DNA from: a bacterium
GTDB lineage: Bacteria; Hinthialibacterota; Hinthialibacteria; OLB16
Assembly (NCBI GenBank): GCA_022072055.1
Contig: JAJVIK010000011.1
Span: forward strand, 120,587 to 184,586
Length of the DNA: 64,000 nt
Reading direction: 5' to 3'
The number at the start of each line of letters is the position of its first letter. Within the stretch, counting starts at the first letter, position 1. A model generated the notes under the pieces. That model searched no databases. It was not told the origin of the DNA and was given only the letters and a program-made list of their open reading frames with translations. Below are positions 1 through 7,730 of the stretch, piece after piece. The translations under genes and the position numbers were made by a program.

Positions 1-719
1 AACGAAAGCGTGGCGTATCCACCCCCGTTGAACCTCCAGCCATCCGGCCAAGGAAAAAGGTTCAGGAACCAAAAGTCAAAAGCCCACGCCAGATTCGTGT
101 TCTTGTTCCAGTGGGCGAAGAATCCTGAGAAGGTCACCCCCGGCTCGGCGGCGTTGACCGAGGCAAGGTCAAAATCGGTGGGAGGAACAGGGTAGAGGGA
201 GAAGGCCAACCAGTATCCGAGCAAGATTCCCGCGACCGCAACACACTGAACCCTGAGACCCCGACCCAAGAGGAGATAAACAAAGGCGTAACCCAGCCCA
301 ATCTGACTTAAGACATCCTCAAATGTCCAACGAGTGAACTCCGACCCATTGGAGCGTAAGAACACGCCAAGCAAGACCAGGACAAGGGCCCGCCAGAGGA
401 CATGGATAGCGATTCGCGCGGACGAATCGCCGCGCGCCACCCGGCTCGCGTAAGAGTACGGCATGGCGACTCCGACCATGAACATGAATGACGGCTGAAT
501 CAGGTCCCAAAAGCTGCATCCCACCCAGGCGACATGGCTGAGCTGGTAATCCAGGAACTGCAAGAGGCGGTTGTCGGGATAGTGCTCGGCGACATGGCCG
601 ATCCCCAACCCGCCCGAGACCATTGCGAGCATCACGAACCCGCGATAGGCGTCGAGCGACACCAGCCGCTCCGGTTTGGGCGGGGAATCCGGTTGGCCGT
701 GGGGGGCGGGCGCGTTCAC
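1..719 (-). CDS. DUF5009 / HGSNAT-like membrane acyltransferase (3' part outside window)
   Basis: Partial gene; it runs off the left edge and about 239 residues are visible. Translation of the minus strand gives a multi-spanning membrane protein with an N-terminal SLDAYRG motif (residues 21-27) followed by hydrophobic segments and a WDLIQPSFMFMVG stretch. This layout is typical of the heparan-alpha-glucosaminide N-acetyltransferase-like family (DUF5009/COG4299), which moves acyl groups across a membrane onto sugars; the actual substrate is unknown. The start is GTG at 719, overlapping the stop of the upstream gene by 4 bases (GTGA), so the two are probably translationally coupled. It lies at the end of a minus-strand run with a sialidase, which fits a role in glycan metabolism, but that is inference. 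Confidence 0.75.
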   Translation of the reverse strand, partial: MNAPAPHGQPDSPPKPERLVSLDAYRGFVMLAMVSGGLGIGHVAEHYPDNRLLQFLDYQLSHVAWVGCSFWDLIQPSFMFMVGVAMPYSYASRVARGDSSARIAIHVLWRALVLVLLGVFLRSNGSEFTRWTFEDVLSQIGLGYAFVYLLLGRGLRVQCVAVAGILLGYWLAFSLYPVPPTDFDLASVNAAEPGVTFSGFFAHWNKNTNLAWAFDFWFLNLFPWPDGWRFNGGGYATLS

Positions 720-2167
720 CTTGGCCGCTGAAGGCTCTGGATCAGATTCAGGAGCTCCTGGGTGGAGGAGGCCACCCCGCCGCCCGGCAGCGTCATCGGA
801 GGTATGGCGGGCTGAGGCAGCTGGGGAAGTCCAGCTCCCGGAGGCGGCTGAGGAACCGGGAGCGGAATGCTTGGCAGGGTCCGTTGAGCCGGACCGGAGG
901 AGGCGGAAGGATCCTCCAAGACGGTCGTGTAAAAGTACTCCAGGATGACGTGGGCGGCTTGCGGCCAACGCCCGCGGATTTCACGCTCCTTCTCTCCCTC
1001 CGAGAGCGAGGGGTCCAGGGCGAGTCTCTTCAAGTCCTCATTCATGCTGATCGCGTCCGGTACAACCCGATACCCAAATCGTTGAGAGAAAAAGACCGCG
1101 CTTCCCCCCGCCAAGGCCGCCACAATTTGATCCTGCTCCTGGTAGGCGTCTCGGATCGCCTCGATCTCCGTTTCAATCACCGTGTGCGCCGCCTGCTTGG
1201 GATGCCAGGTTGCGGTGGTGCCATCCGGGAATTCGAAGTACAGCGATTCCCCTTCCACCCGAGTCCGAAACACACCGTAGACATAGGCCATCTGCCCGGC
1301 GGTCAGGTTCAAACGCTCCCGTGTGGAGGAGTAAGGGATGCTCGCGGTGTCCCTCCAGACTTGGGCCGCCTTGGTTTCCAGCGCCGCGCGAAACTTGGCG
1401 GGGTCATCCGCCTGGATCAGTTCTTGATTCACATTGAAGGGAGAGGTGTACGGGTGTTTCCTGACCGGCAGGCCGTTGACTCGCAGCAAAATGACCCGGT
1501 TGTCCGGGTCCGGAAACACCTCCAGAAATACGGGTGGGGGGATCAGGGTCCCGTCCACTACCAGCGTGCCCGGGAAGAACATCCCCGCCCCTGTCGGTGA
1601 TTCCATCCCGGTCAGCCGCGCGCGTTTGTACCGGATTCCCTGGCCCGAATCGATCAGGAGCTCGGATGGCATGCGCTCTCGGAAGAAGCGAACATGGTGG
1701 CTCCGGGCATGACTCTCATGGTACAAGCCCGGATTTTGGTCCGAGAGGTTCTGGAGGATTCGGGACACGTTGGGGAAAAAACCGCTCACGTCCACCCGCT
1801 CCGGAAGTTCACCGGTCCCATCGAAAACCAAGTCGGTGGCGGCATTCAAGCCTCGCAAGAACTCTTCGCGCGAAATGCCGGACGCGAAAACCGCGAGCCC
1901 ATTCGGCTGCTGAATCAGCCAGGGATATCGCGCCTGCACTCGATTCGCCCGTTCGGCCAGGGACTCGAAGGCATCCGGGGGCGGTAGAAGCGGTTCAGGA
2001 ATTCGTGGAAACGCGCTTGCGCTTTCGGGAAATGGGGATGCGGTCTCTTGGGCAGTGAGTGGAACTCCTGCAAACGCCAGAAGCAAGGACGCGCAGAGAG
2101 ACAGGAGTCCTCGGAGCGGCTTGGAAGCCGCCCGAGAACCCATCCGAGGCGCCGAACGTTCCGCCAT
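716..2167 (-). CDS. secreted protein of unknown function
   Basis: 483 residues from the ATG at 2167, chosen because GGGGAGG lies 6 bases upstream; a TTG ten codons further upstream lacks such a site. The N-terminus has basic residues and then a hydrophobic stretch ending near LTAQ, consistent with a signal peptide. No catalytic motif was recognised. The last 60 or so residues are rich in proline (IPLPVPQPPPG), suggesting a flexible tail. The gene sits 38 bases after comF and overlaps the DUF5009 gene by 4 bases, so it is very probably in the same transcript. The codon pattern resembles the neighbours and nothing suggests recent transfer. Function unknown. Confidence 0.7.
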   Translation of the reverse strand: MAERSAPRMGSRAASKPLRGLLSLCASLLLAFAGVPLTAQETASPFPESASAFPRIPEPLLPPPDAFESLAERANRVQARYPWLIQQPNGLAVFASGISREEFLRGLNAATDLVFDGTGELPERVDVSGFFPNVSRILQNLSDQNPGLYHESHARSHHVRFFRERMPSELLIDSGQGIRYKRARLTGMESPTGAGMFFPGTLVVDGTLIPPPVFLEVFPDPDNRVILLRVNGLPVRKHPYTSPFNVNQELIQADDPAKFRAALETKAAQVWRDTASIPYSSTRERLNLTAGQMAYVYGVFRTRVEGESLYFEFPDGTTATWHPKQAAHTVIETEIEAIRDAYQEQDQIVAALAGGSAVFFSQRFGYRVVPDAISMNEDLKRLALDPSLSEGEKEREIRGRWPQAAHVILEYFYTTVLEDPSASSGPAQRTLPSIPLPVPQPPPGAGLPQLPQPAIPPMTLPGGGVASSTQELLNLIQSLQRPR

Positions 2168-2205
2168 CGTTAACCTCCCCGCCGGATACCGGCCCAAAAA
2201 GAAGC

Positions 2206-2988
2206 CTACTCGACAGATTTATCCCTGTCACTGCCCGTCCGACTTCGTTCCCTGGGGAGCCTGCGGGCAAGGGTATAGGCCGAAACACTTGCGGCCCCGG
2301 CCTCAAGGAGGATTTCCGCGCATGAGGAAAGTGTCAAACCCGTGGTCATGACATCATCCACAAGCAGGACCCGATGGCCCTCGACTCCTCGGGTCCCGGC
2401 GCGGAAGACCTTCTTGAGGTTCGCGGCGCGCCATTTTCCGGAGAGTCGACTTTGCGGGGGACGCCACCCCACTCGCCGCAACGCATGGGCATGGATGGGA
2501 ATCGACCAGGATCGCGCCAGGATCTCTCCAAGAAATTCCGCCTGGTTGAACTCCCGCTGGAAGCGACGAAGCGGATGCAACGGAACCGGCACAATGGCAT
2601 CGAAGCGCCGGGTCCCGAAATGGCGCTCCGCGCCCGCTAGGAAAACCCCGACGAGATAAGGTCGAACCCGATAGCTGCTCTTGAACTTGAATTCAAGGAT
2701 CAGATCTCGAAGTGGTCCCTCATAGGTTGCGGCGCTGCGAGCGGCCTCAAACGCAAGAGGGCGTCCGCGGCACCAGCCGCACCCCTCGATATCCCCTTCC
2801 TGGATTTGCCCGCCGTTGAGGGGCGCCCCACAGCGCGCGCACACAGGCGGGCTGACAAGGCGGACAGCGTGTGTGCAAGCCGCGCACAAAATCTGCTCCT
2901 CGCCTTGGACAGGTAAGACCTCACCGCAGGCCCGGCACAAGGGCGGGAAGAAAAGACTCCGGACCGAGGTCGCAAGGGCGGTCCACAT
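2206..2988 (-). CDS. comF: ComF family protein (phosphoribosyltransferase fold)
   Basis: 260 residues, the usual length for the family. The N-terminal 75 residues carry paired cysteines (CRAC, CAAC, CARC, CGWC), as in the zinc-binding region of ComF. The C-terminal half is a type I phosphoribosyltransferase domain with the PRPP loop VLLVDDVMTTGLT near residues 213-225 and the family's FKFKSS and VPVPLHP motifs. ComF is needed for DNA uptake in naturally competent bacteria, and relatives exist in most genomes without known competence, so a competence role here is unproven. It lies 47 bases downstream of the sialidase and 38 bases upstream of the secreted protein. Confidence 0.92.
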   Translation of the reverse strand: MWTALATSVRSLFFPPLCRACGEVLPVQGEEQILCAACTHAVRLVSPPVCARCGAPLNGGQIQEGDIEGCGWCRGRPLAFEAARSAATYEGPLRDLILEFKFKSSYRVRPYLVGVFLAGAERHFGTRRFDAIVPVPLHPLRRFQREFNQAEFLGEILARSWSIPIHAHALRRVGWRPPQSRLSGKWRAANLKKVFRAGTRGVEGHRVLLVDDVMTTGLTLSSCAEILLEAGAASVSAYTLARRLPRERSRTGSDRDKSVE

Positions 2989-3035
2989 CGCCTCTGAGAT
3001 TCCTTCCGAAACTCGGCGCTTCCGCGCGGAGGCCC

Positions 3036-4076
3036 TTACTTCAGGAGTTTGGGATCAATCAGGGCAAAACGGATCCGCTCGCGTTTCCAGGTGTAAGTCA
3101 GTGCGATCCTTCCGTCGGCGAGCTGGATGATGGCCGGGTAGGAGAACTCCGCCCCCGGCGTCTTCTCCAATTCGATCGCGTTCCGCCAGGTCTCTCCGCC
3201 ATCCGAGGAAAGTGACAGGGTCAGGATTCCCCGGCCCCCTGTTTTTCGGGTGGTTGGGTTAAAGATCAGGGCGACTCGTCCATCCTCCAGATTGACCGCA
3301 TCAAAGCCGGCGTTGGGATTGGGGAGTTCGGTGCGCTTCGCGGGAGTCCAAGTGAGGCCGTTGTCCTCCGATGTCGAGGCGCAAACACGGCCGATTGCGG
3401 TCCGGGAGCGAGTCAGCATGCGGAGCTTGTTCGGTCCGGCGCGGAAGATTGTCGGCTGAATGATTCCATACAAGTCATCCTCCAGGTTGATCGGAGCCCC
3501 CTTGGTCCAGGTCCGTCCGCCATCTCTGGTGATTTCGCACCAGCATCCCCATGCTTCCCAGCTTTCCACTGAAGTTCCGCACAGGAGCGTCCCGTCCTCG
3601 AGCTGGAACGGCTTGTTCTTGATCGGTCCCAAAATCCCGGCTGGAAGCTTTTCGGGCGCCGACCAGGTTCGTCCGTTGTCCTTGGAGCGCTTGAGGAATC
3701 CGGTCCAGGTGTCCGGGCTGGGACCCGCCTTGTAAAACAAGAGCGCCTCGCCACTCACCCGATCCTTCCACAGAACCGGATTCCAGCAGGGAACCCCCTC
3801 GTGACGGGCCACCTCCACGGGCGCGCTCCACTCTCCATCCAGGCGGGTCGAAGCCCAGATTCCGACATCCTCCGCGCCCTCGTCGGCTCCCCCGAACCAG
3901 GCGGCCACGATCTGTCCCTGGTCCACCTCTACCAGCGTGGAGGCGTGGCAGGAGGGGAAGGGAGCGGTTTCATAGATGAATTCGTGACTCACGATCGCCT
4001 CCTGTCCGGCATGCGTGGAAACGGCAAATGCGGCCAAAAGGGGCCAAATGAGGGTCTTGGGGCAAGTGGAAAGCAC
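3036..4076 (-). CDS. exported sialidase / BNR-repeat glycoside hydrolase (COG4692-like)
   Basis: 346 residues from the GTG at 4076; GAGGAG lies about 12 bases upstream. The open frame continues much further upstream but would run through the divergent promoter and the start of glmU, so that extension is rejected. A hydrophobic leader ends near STHAGQ. Four Asp-box (SxDxGxTW) motifs mark blades of a six-bladed sialidase propeller: SKDNGRTW, TRDGGRTW, SEDNGLTW and SSDGGETW. The early HASTLVEV and WFGGADEGAEDVGIW segments are typical of the predicted-neuraminidase family found in PVC-type bacteria. Activity on sialic acid is not certain; many members of this family have other or unknown substrates. 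Confidence 0.85.
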   Translation of the reverse strand: MLSTCPKTLIWPLLAAFAVSTHAGQEAIVSHEFIYETAPFPSCHASTLVEVDQGQIVAAWFGGADEGAEDVGIWASTRLDGEWSAPVEVARHEGVPCWNPVLWKDRVSGEALLFYKAGPSPDTWTGFLKRSKDNGRTWSAPEKLPAGILGPIKNKPFQLEDGTLLCGTSVESWEAWGCWCEITRDGGRTWTKGAPINLEDDLYGIIQPTIFRAGPNKLRMLTRSRTAIGRVCASTSEDNGLTWTPAKRTELPNPNAGFDAVNLEDGRVALIFNPTTRKTGGRGILTLSLSSDGGETWRNAIELEKTPGAEFSYPAIIQLADGRIALTYTWKRERIRFALIDPKLLK

Positions 4077-4100
4077 GGGTGCGATGGTCTCCTCTCGAAC

Positions 4101-4129
4101 TTGACAGCGGCGCGCGCGTTGCGTAGAGT
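4101..4129 (+). promoter_or_regulatory. sigma-70-type promoter for glmU operon
   Basis: TTGACA (4101-4106), a perfect -35 hexamer, is followed after exactly 17 bases by TAGAGT (4124-4129), a 4/6 match to the -10 hexamer. Transcription would begin near 4136, leaving an untranslated leader of about 187 bases before the glmU start codon. Confidence 0.65.
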
Positions 4130-4152
4130 TTGCCCGATTATTGGCAAAATAA

Positions 4153-4269
4153 CCACCCGCCTTGCGCGCCATGGCGTCGGCGTGGGGGGAACGACCATCA
4201 GGGTGTCCGCCTCCTCCGGCATGGACCGGAAATAGGGAGAGAAAGGTGGCGGGTGTCACCCGTTTTTTT
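4153..4269 (+). promoter_or_regulatory. riboswitch-like leader with terminator/antiterminator choice upstream of glmU
   Basis: The leader ends in an intrinsic-terminator shape: CGGGT (4250-4254) pairs with ACCCG (4258-4262), followed by seven T (4263-4269). The 5' arm of that hairpin is also exactly complementary over 8 bases to an upstream segment: CACCCGCC (4154-4161) with GGCGGGTG (4248-4255). The two pairings cannot coexist. The about 85 bases between the long-range arms can form two further hairpins (4171-4198 and 4205-4226) and a possible loop pairing of CTCC (4214-4217) with GGAG (4236-4239). I do not recognise a known riboswitch class. Ligand and direction of control are unknown. Confidence 0.5.
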
Positions 4270-4322
4270 GTGTCCGAACAGTTCGTGGGGGGCGGGCTTG
4301 GCCCCCGAAGAGGAAAGGTCCC

Positions 4323-5345
4323 TTGAAACCGCTTAACTCGGTGATCCTGGCGGCGGGCGATGGAACTCGCCTGAACTCCAATCGGCCCAAAGTCCTGCAT
4401 GAGGTTTGCGGTCACCCGATGCTCCACTATGTCCTCCGCGTGGCGGGCGAGGTGGGAGCAACCCGCCATGTGGTGGTGATCGGGTATGAGGGCGAGCAAG
4501 TTCGACAGTCCTTCCGGAATCGAGGCGACATCGAGTTCGCCGAGCAAACCGAGCGTTTGGGGACCGGACACGCGGTTCGGATGGCGCAGCCCGGCCTGAA
4601 GGGGTATACGGGGGACATTCTGGTTCTGGCCGGGGATACGCCGCTTCTGACCGCCCCGACCCTTCAAAAGCTGGTCCAATGGCACCGTCACCAGGATGCC
4701 GCGGTCACCATCCTGACCGCGGAAATGCCAGAACCGAAGGGGTATGGACGGATCCTCCGATACGAGGACAACCGGGTCCAGGGGATCGTGGAGGAAAAGG
4801 ACGCCAACCGCTACGAGCGCGCGATCCGGGAAATCAACACGGGGTCATACTGTTTTGATGCCCAAGCGCTCTTCCAGGCCTTGGAGCGAATTACCCCCGA
4901 GAATGTCCAGAATGAGTATTATCTCACCGATTGCATCCGCATTCTGGTCGAGCAGGGGTGTCGCGTGGAAGCAGTGATCACGGAGGACCACACCGAGGCG
5001 ATCGGGGTCAACACTCGGGTCCAGCTCGCCGAGGCGGAGCGGATTCTCCGTCAACGGATATTGGTCCGCCTGATGATGTCCGGAATCACCATCCATGATC
5101 CCTCCTCGTGCTATGTCGATGAGGAGGCGGAAATCGGAAAAGACACGGTTTTGTACCCGGGAACAATGGTTATGGGTCCGAGTCGTATTGGAAAGAATTG
5201 CAGATTGGGACCGAACGCGCAGATCGTGGCCTCAACGGTCGGAGAGAACACGGTGATCAACGCCTCCTACCTGAATGGGGCGGTGGTGGGGGATGGCGAA
5301 CGGATCGGCCCCTTCGCGACAATCAACGGCGGGAAAGGCGTCTGA
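4323..5345 (+). CDS. glmU: UDP-N-acetylglucosamine pyrophosphorylase, GlmU-type with truncated acetyltransferase domain
   Basis: 340 residues, about 110 shorter than a usual bifunctional GlmU. Residues 1-230 are a complete uridylyltransferase domain: LAAGDGTRLNS nucleotide loop, PKVLHEV, GTGHAVRMA, GDTPLL, GYGRI and EEKDAN. From about residue 255 a left-handed beta-helix begins (hexapeptides such as IGKDTV, IGKNCR) but stops after a few turns, before the region that holds the acetyltransferase active site in full GlmU. The start is TTG at 4323 preceded by GAGGAAAGG. The stop (5343-5345) shares one base with the prs start, so the ending is a real operon junction and not a sequencing cut. The product should make UDP-GlcNAc from GlcNAc-1-P; the acetylation step would need another enzyme. 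Confidence 0.88.
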   Translation: MKPLNSVILAAGDGTRLNSNRPKVLHEVCGHPMLHYVLRVAGEVGATRHVVVIGYEGEQVRQSFRNRGDIEFAEQTERLGTGHAVRMAQPGLKGYTGDILVLAGDTPLLTAPTLQKLVQWHRHQDAAVTILTAEMPEPKGYGRILRYEDNRVQGIVEEKDANRYERAIREINTGSYCFDAQALFQALERITPENVQNEYYLTDCIRILVEQGCRVEAVITEDHTEAIGVNTRVQLAEAERILRQRILVRLMMSGITIHDPSSCYVDEEAEIGKDTVLYPGTMVMGPSRIGKNCRLGPNAQIVASTVGENTVINASYLNGAVVGDGERIGPFATINGGKGV

Positions 5346-6301
5346 TGGACCAGCGGACACTCAAGATTTTCAGCGGCACCTCCAATCCGGCCTTGGCGGA
5401 ATCCATCGCCAACGCTTTGGGGATTCCGGTGGGCGCGATCACGATCAAGCGTTTTCGGGATGGCGAAATCTATGTCGCTTACGAGGAGAATGTGCGCGGA
5501 ACGGACTGCTTCCTGATTCAGTCCACCTCCGAGCCGGTCAACGCCCGCCTCATGGAGCTGTTGATCATGATCGACGCCGCCAAGCGCGCCTCGGCCAAGC
5601 GCGTGACCGCGGTCCTCCCGTATTACGGCTACGGCCGTCAAGACCGCAAGCACCGCCCGAGGGTTCCGATCACCGCCAAGCTGGTGGCCAACCTGCTCAC
5701 CACGGCTGGGGCGGATCGGGTCCTGACGATGGACCTGCACGCCGGCCAGATTCAGGGGTTTTTCGATATCCCCTTGGACAACCTGTACGCCTCGGCGGTT
5801 TTGATCGAGGAGATCGAGAAGCTGGGCCTTGCGGATCTCACCTTCGTGGCTCCCGATCTGGGGAGTGTGAAGCGCGCCCGCGCCGTGGCGCGCGTGTTCG
5901 GCGCGCCCCTCGCGATTATCGACAAGCGCCGTCCACGCGAGAATGAAGCCGAGGTGATGAACATCATCGGAGAAGTCGCGGGGAAGACCGTGATGCTGGT
6001 GGATGACATGATCGACACCGCCGGAACCATCTGCCAGGCCGCCTACGCCCTCGAACGAGCCGGGGCCAAGAGCGTTTACGCCTGCGCCACCCATCCGGTC
6101 CTTTCTGGGGACGCCATCGAGAAGATCGAGCAAGCCCCTTTCAAAAAGGTCCTGATTACGGATACAATTCCGTTTCCCAACCCCAACAATCTGGGCAAGT
6201 TCGAGGTGGTCGGGGTCGGGCGCCTGCTGGCCGAGGCCATCGACCGGATTCACAACGAAACAACTGTCAGTTCGCTCTTCCTCAAGATGGAAGAGTTCTG
6301 A
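5345..6301 (+). CDS. prs: ribose-phosphate pyrophosphokinase (PRPP synthetase)
   Basis: 318 residues, standard for class I enzymes; makes PRPP from ribose-5-phosphate and ATP in the cytoplasm. The start ATG at 5345 overlaps the glmU stop (TGATG). Conserved features: IFSGTSNPALA at the N-terminus, RFRDGEIYV, the ATP-binding YYGYGRQDRK segment, the DLHAGQIQGFF metal/ribose region and the PRPP loop VMLVDDMIDTAGT near residues 215-227. glmU-prs-rplY-pth is a widely conserved order, and the overlap implies translational coupling. Confidence 0.97.
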   Translation: MDQRTLKIFSGTSNPALAESIANALGIPVGAITIKRFRDGEIYVAYEENVRGTDCFLIQSTSEPVNARLMELLIMIDAAKRASAKRVTAVLPYYGYGRQDRKHRPRVPITAKLVANLLTTAGADRVLTMDLHAGQIQGFFDIPLDNLYASAVLIEEIEKLGLADLTFVAPDLGSVKRARAVARVFGAPLAIIDKRRPRENEAEVMNIIGEVAGKTVMLVDDMIDTAGTICQAAYALERAGAKSVYACATHPVLSGDAIEKIEQAPFKKVLITDTIPFPNPNNLGKFEVVGVGRLLAEAIDRIHNETTVSSLFLKMEEF

Positions 6302-6321
6302 CCGAGCGGAGGATTTTTGTC

Positions 6322-6972
6322 ATGCAGAAAGTCGATCTCAAGGCGGAGTGCCGCCAAGCCAACGGCAAAGGCGCGGCTCGCAAGCTGCGCGCCACCGGAA
6401 CCATCCCCGGCGTGCTCTACGGAGGAGATAGGGATCCCCTTCCAATCGCGCTCAATCGGCGCGATCTGGCTCTGATCATGCAAGGGCATGAGGGGCATCA
6501 CCTTCTGGTGCAGCTTTCGGTGGAGGGCGCCAACCCCGAAACCACGCTCGCCTTCCTCCAGGACCTGGCGGTCAATCCGGTGAGTCAGATGCTCGATCAC
6601 GCCGACTTTCGGCGGGTGGATCCCGATAAGCCGATCCGCACCACGGTCCCCGTGCATGTCCACGGCCAACCCGCGGGTGTCCGCCTGGGCGGCGTTCATC
6701 AGCATGTGCTCCGCGAGGTGGAAATCGAGGCCACCCCGATTAGCCTTCCGGAGCGTATCGATGTGGACATCTCAAACCTGGGGATCGGGGATTCATTGCA
6801 TGTTTCCGACCTGCTGAAAGAGGGGATTCCATACACAATCCTGACACCGGGCGATCGCGTGATCTCAAGTGTCCATGTTCCGCGTCAGGTGGCCGAACCG
6901 GCGCCCGGAGAGGCTCCCGCCGAAGGGGCTGCGGCTCCCGCCGCGCAGGCCGAGGAAAACAAGTCGAGCTGA
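6322..6972 (+). CDS. rplY: 50S ribosomal protein L25 (long, Ctc type)
   Basis: 216 residues, with an N-terminal 5S-rRNA-binding beta-barrel (GKGAARKLRATGTIPGVLYGG around residues 15-35) and a C-terminal TL5/Ctc domain. The last about 30 residues are an Ala/Pro/Glu-rich tail. The start ATG has GGAGG 9 bases upstream. It is 20 bases downstream of prs and upstream of pth, in the common prs-rplY-pth order. Confidence 0.95.
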   Translation: MQKVDLKAECRQANGKGAARKLRATGTIPGVLYGGDRDPLPIALNRRDLALIMQGHEGHHLLVQLSVEGANPETTLAFLQDLAVNPVSQMLDHADFRRVDPDKPIRTTVPVHVHGQPAGVRLGGVHQHVLREVEIEATPISLPERIDVDISNLGIGDSLHVSDLLKEGIPYTILTPGDRVISSVHVPRQVAEPAPGEAPAEGAAAPAAQAEENKSS

Positions 6973-7001
6973 TCCTCGCGCGGGAGCTCGATTTCGCGAC
7001 A

Positions 7002-7595
7002 GTGTGGGTCATCGCAGGTTTGGGGAACCCGGGGGCCGAATACCAAGAAACCCGGCACAACTATGGGTTCCTGCTGGTGGACCGGCTCTGCCGCAAATGG
7101 GGCGTGGGACTCTCACGAACTACGCCCCATGCGGTCTATGAGGTTGTCAGACGCCGCCAGTGTGAAATCGCGCTCCTCAAGCCCTTGACCTACATGAACC
7201 TCTCCGGGATTGCCATCCGGGAGATTTTGCGGGCGCTGTCGGCCGCTCCGTCCGATTTGATTGTGGCCCATGATGACCTCGATCTTCCACTCGGGGCTGT
7301 CCGGATGCGGGCCCAAGGCGGCCCTGGGGGCCACAACGGGGTGAGCTCCGTCGTGGAGGAGCTGGGAACCACGGAGTTTGGGCGGCTGCGCCTGGGGATC
7401 GGCCCTCGCCCCGAGGATTGGGCTGGGCGGGATTTTGTGCTCTCGCCTTTCGAGGATTCGGAAGTCCCGGTGGTTCAGGGGGTCTTGGATCGGGCGGCGG
7501 CGGGAATCGAGACCTTGCTTGCTCGCGGTCTGCCGATCGCCATGAACCAGGTGAATCGGAGACCGGACGAGCCGGACTCCAGCGGAGAAGGCTAG
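7002..7595 (+). CDS. pth: peptidyl-tRNA hydrolase
   Basis: 197 residues; releases peptides from peptidyl-tRNA that has dropped off the ribosome. The GTG start opens directly onto the family N-terminus VIAGLGNPGAEY. Active-site features are present: the Asn of GLGNPG, the catalytic His of TRHNYG (about residue 19), LTYMNLSG, the Asp of HDDLDLP (about residue 90) and GGPGGHNG. It follows rplY by 29 bases and is the last gene of the glmU operon before the hppA promoter region. Confidence 0.97.
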   Translation: MWVIAGLGNPGAEYQETRHNYGFLLVDRLCRKWGVGLSRTTPHAVYEVVRRRQCEIALLKPLTYMNLSGIAIREILRALSAAPSDLIVAHDDLDLPLGAVRMRAQGGPGGHNGVSSVVEELGTTEFGRLRLGIGPRPEDWAGRDFVLSPFEDSEVPVVQGVLDRAAAGIETLLARGLPIAMNQVNRRPDEPDSSGEG

Positions 7596-7648
7596 GAGGT
7601 TTTACGTTTAAGTTGATGGGCTGTCGGGGTGCGAATCGCGCATCGCCG

Positions 7649-7657
7649 TGCTAAAAT
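7649..7657 (+). promoter_or_regulatory. extended -10 promoter upstream of hppA
   Basis: TGCTAAAAT is an extended -10 element (TGn plus TAAAAT, 5/6 match). No convincing -35 box lies at the right spacing. It is about 70 bases upstream of the hppA start, in the pth-hppA gap. Confidence 0.4.
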
Positions 7658-7730
7658 CTCCCCTTCCCAGTTGTCCCGGCGAGTAAGCCGCGTGTCCAAC
7701 AGCGGAGATTACAGAAAGAGGGTTGCTCTG

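Noticed and set aside
623..1600. 325-codon plus-strand frame
   Set aside because: Opposite the secreted protein gene, which has a good start site and operon context; the plus-strand product is Arg/Gly-rich without a domain.
4077..4691. N-terminal extension of the sialidase into glmU
   Set aside because: It would cover the divergent promoter and glmU start; the shorter product begins right at a signal peptide.
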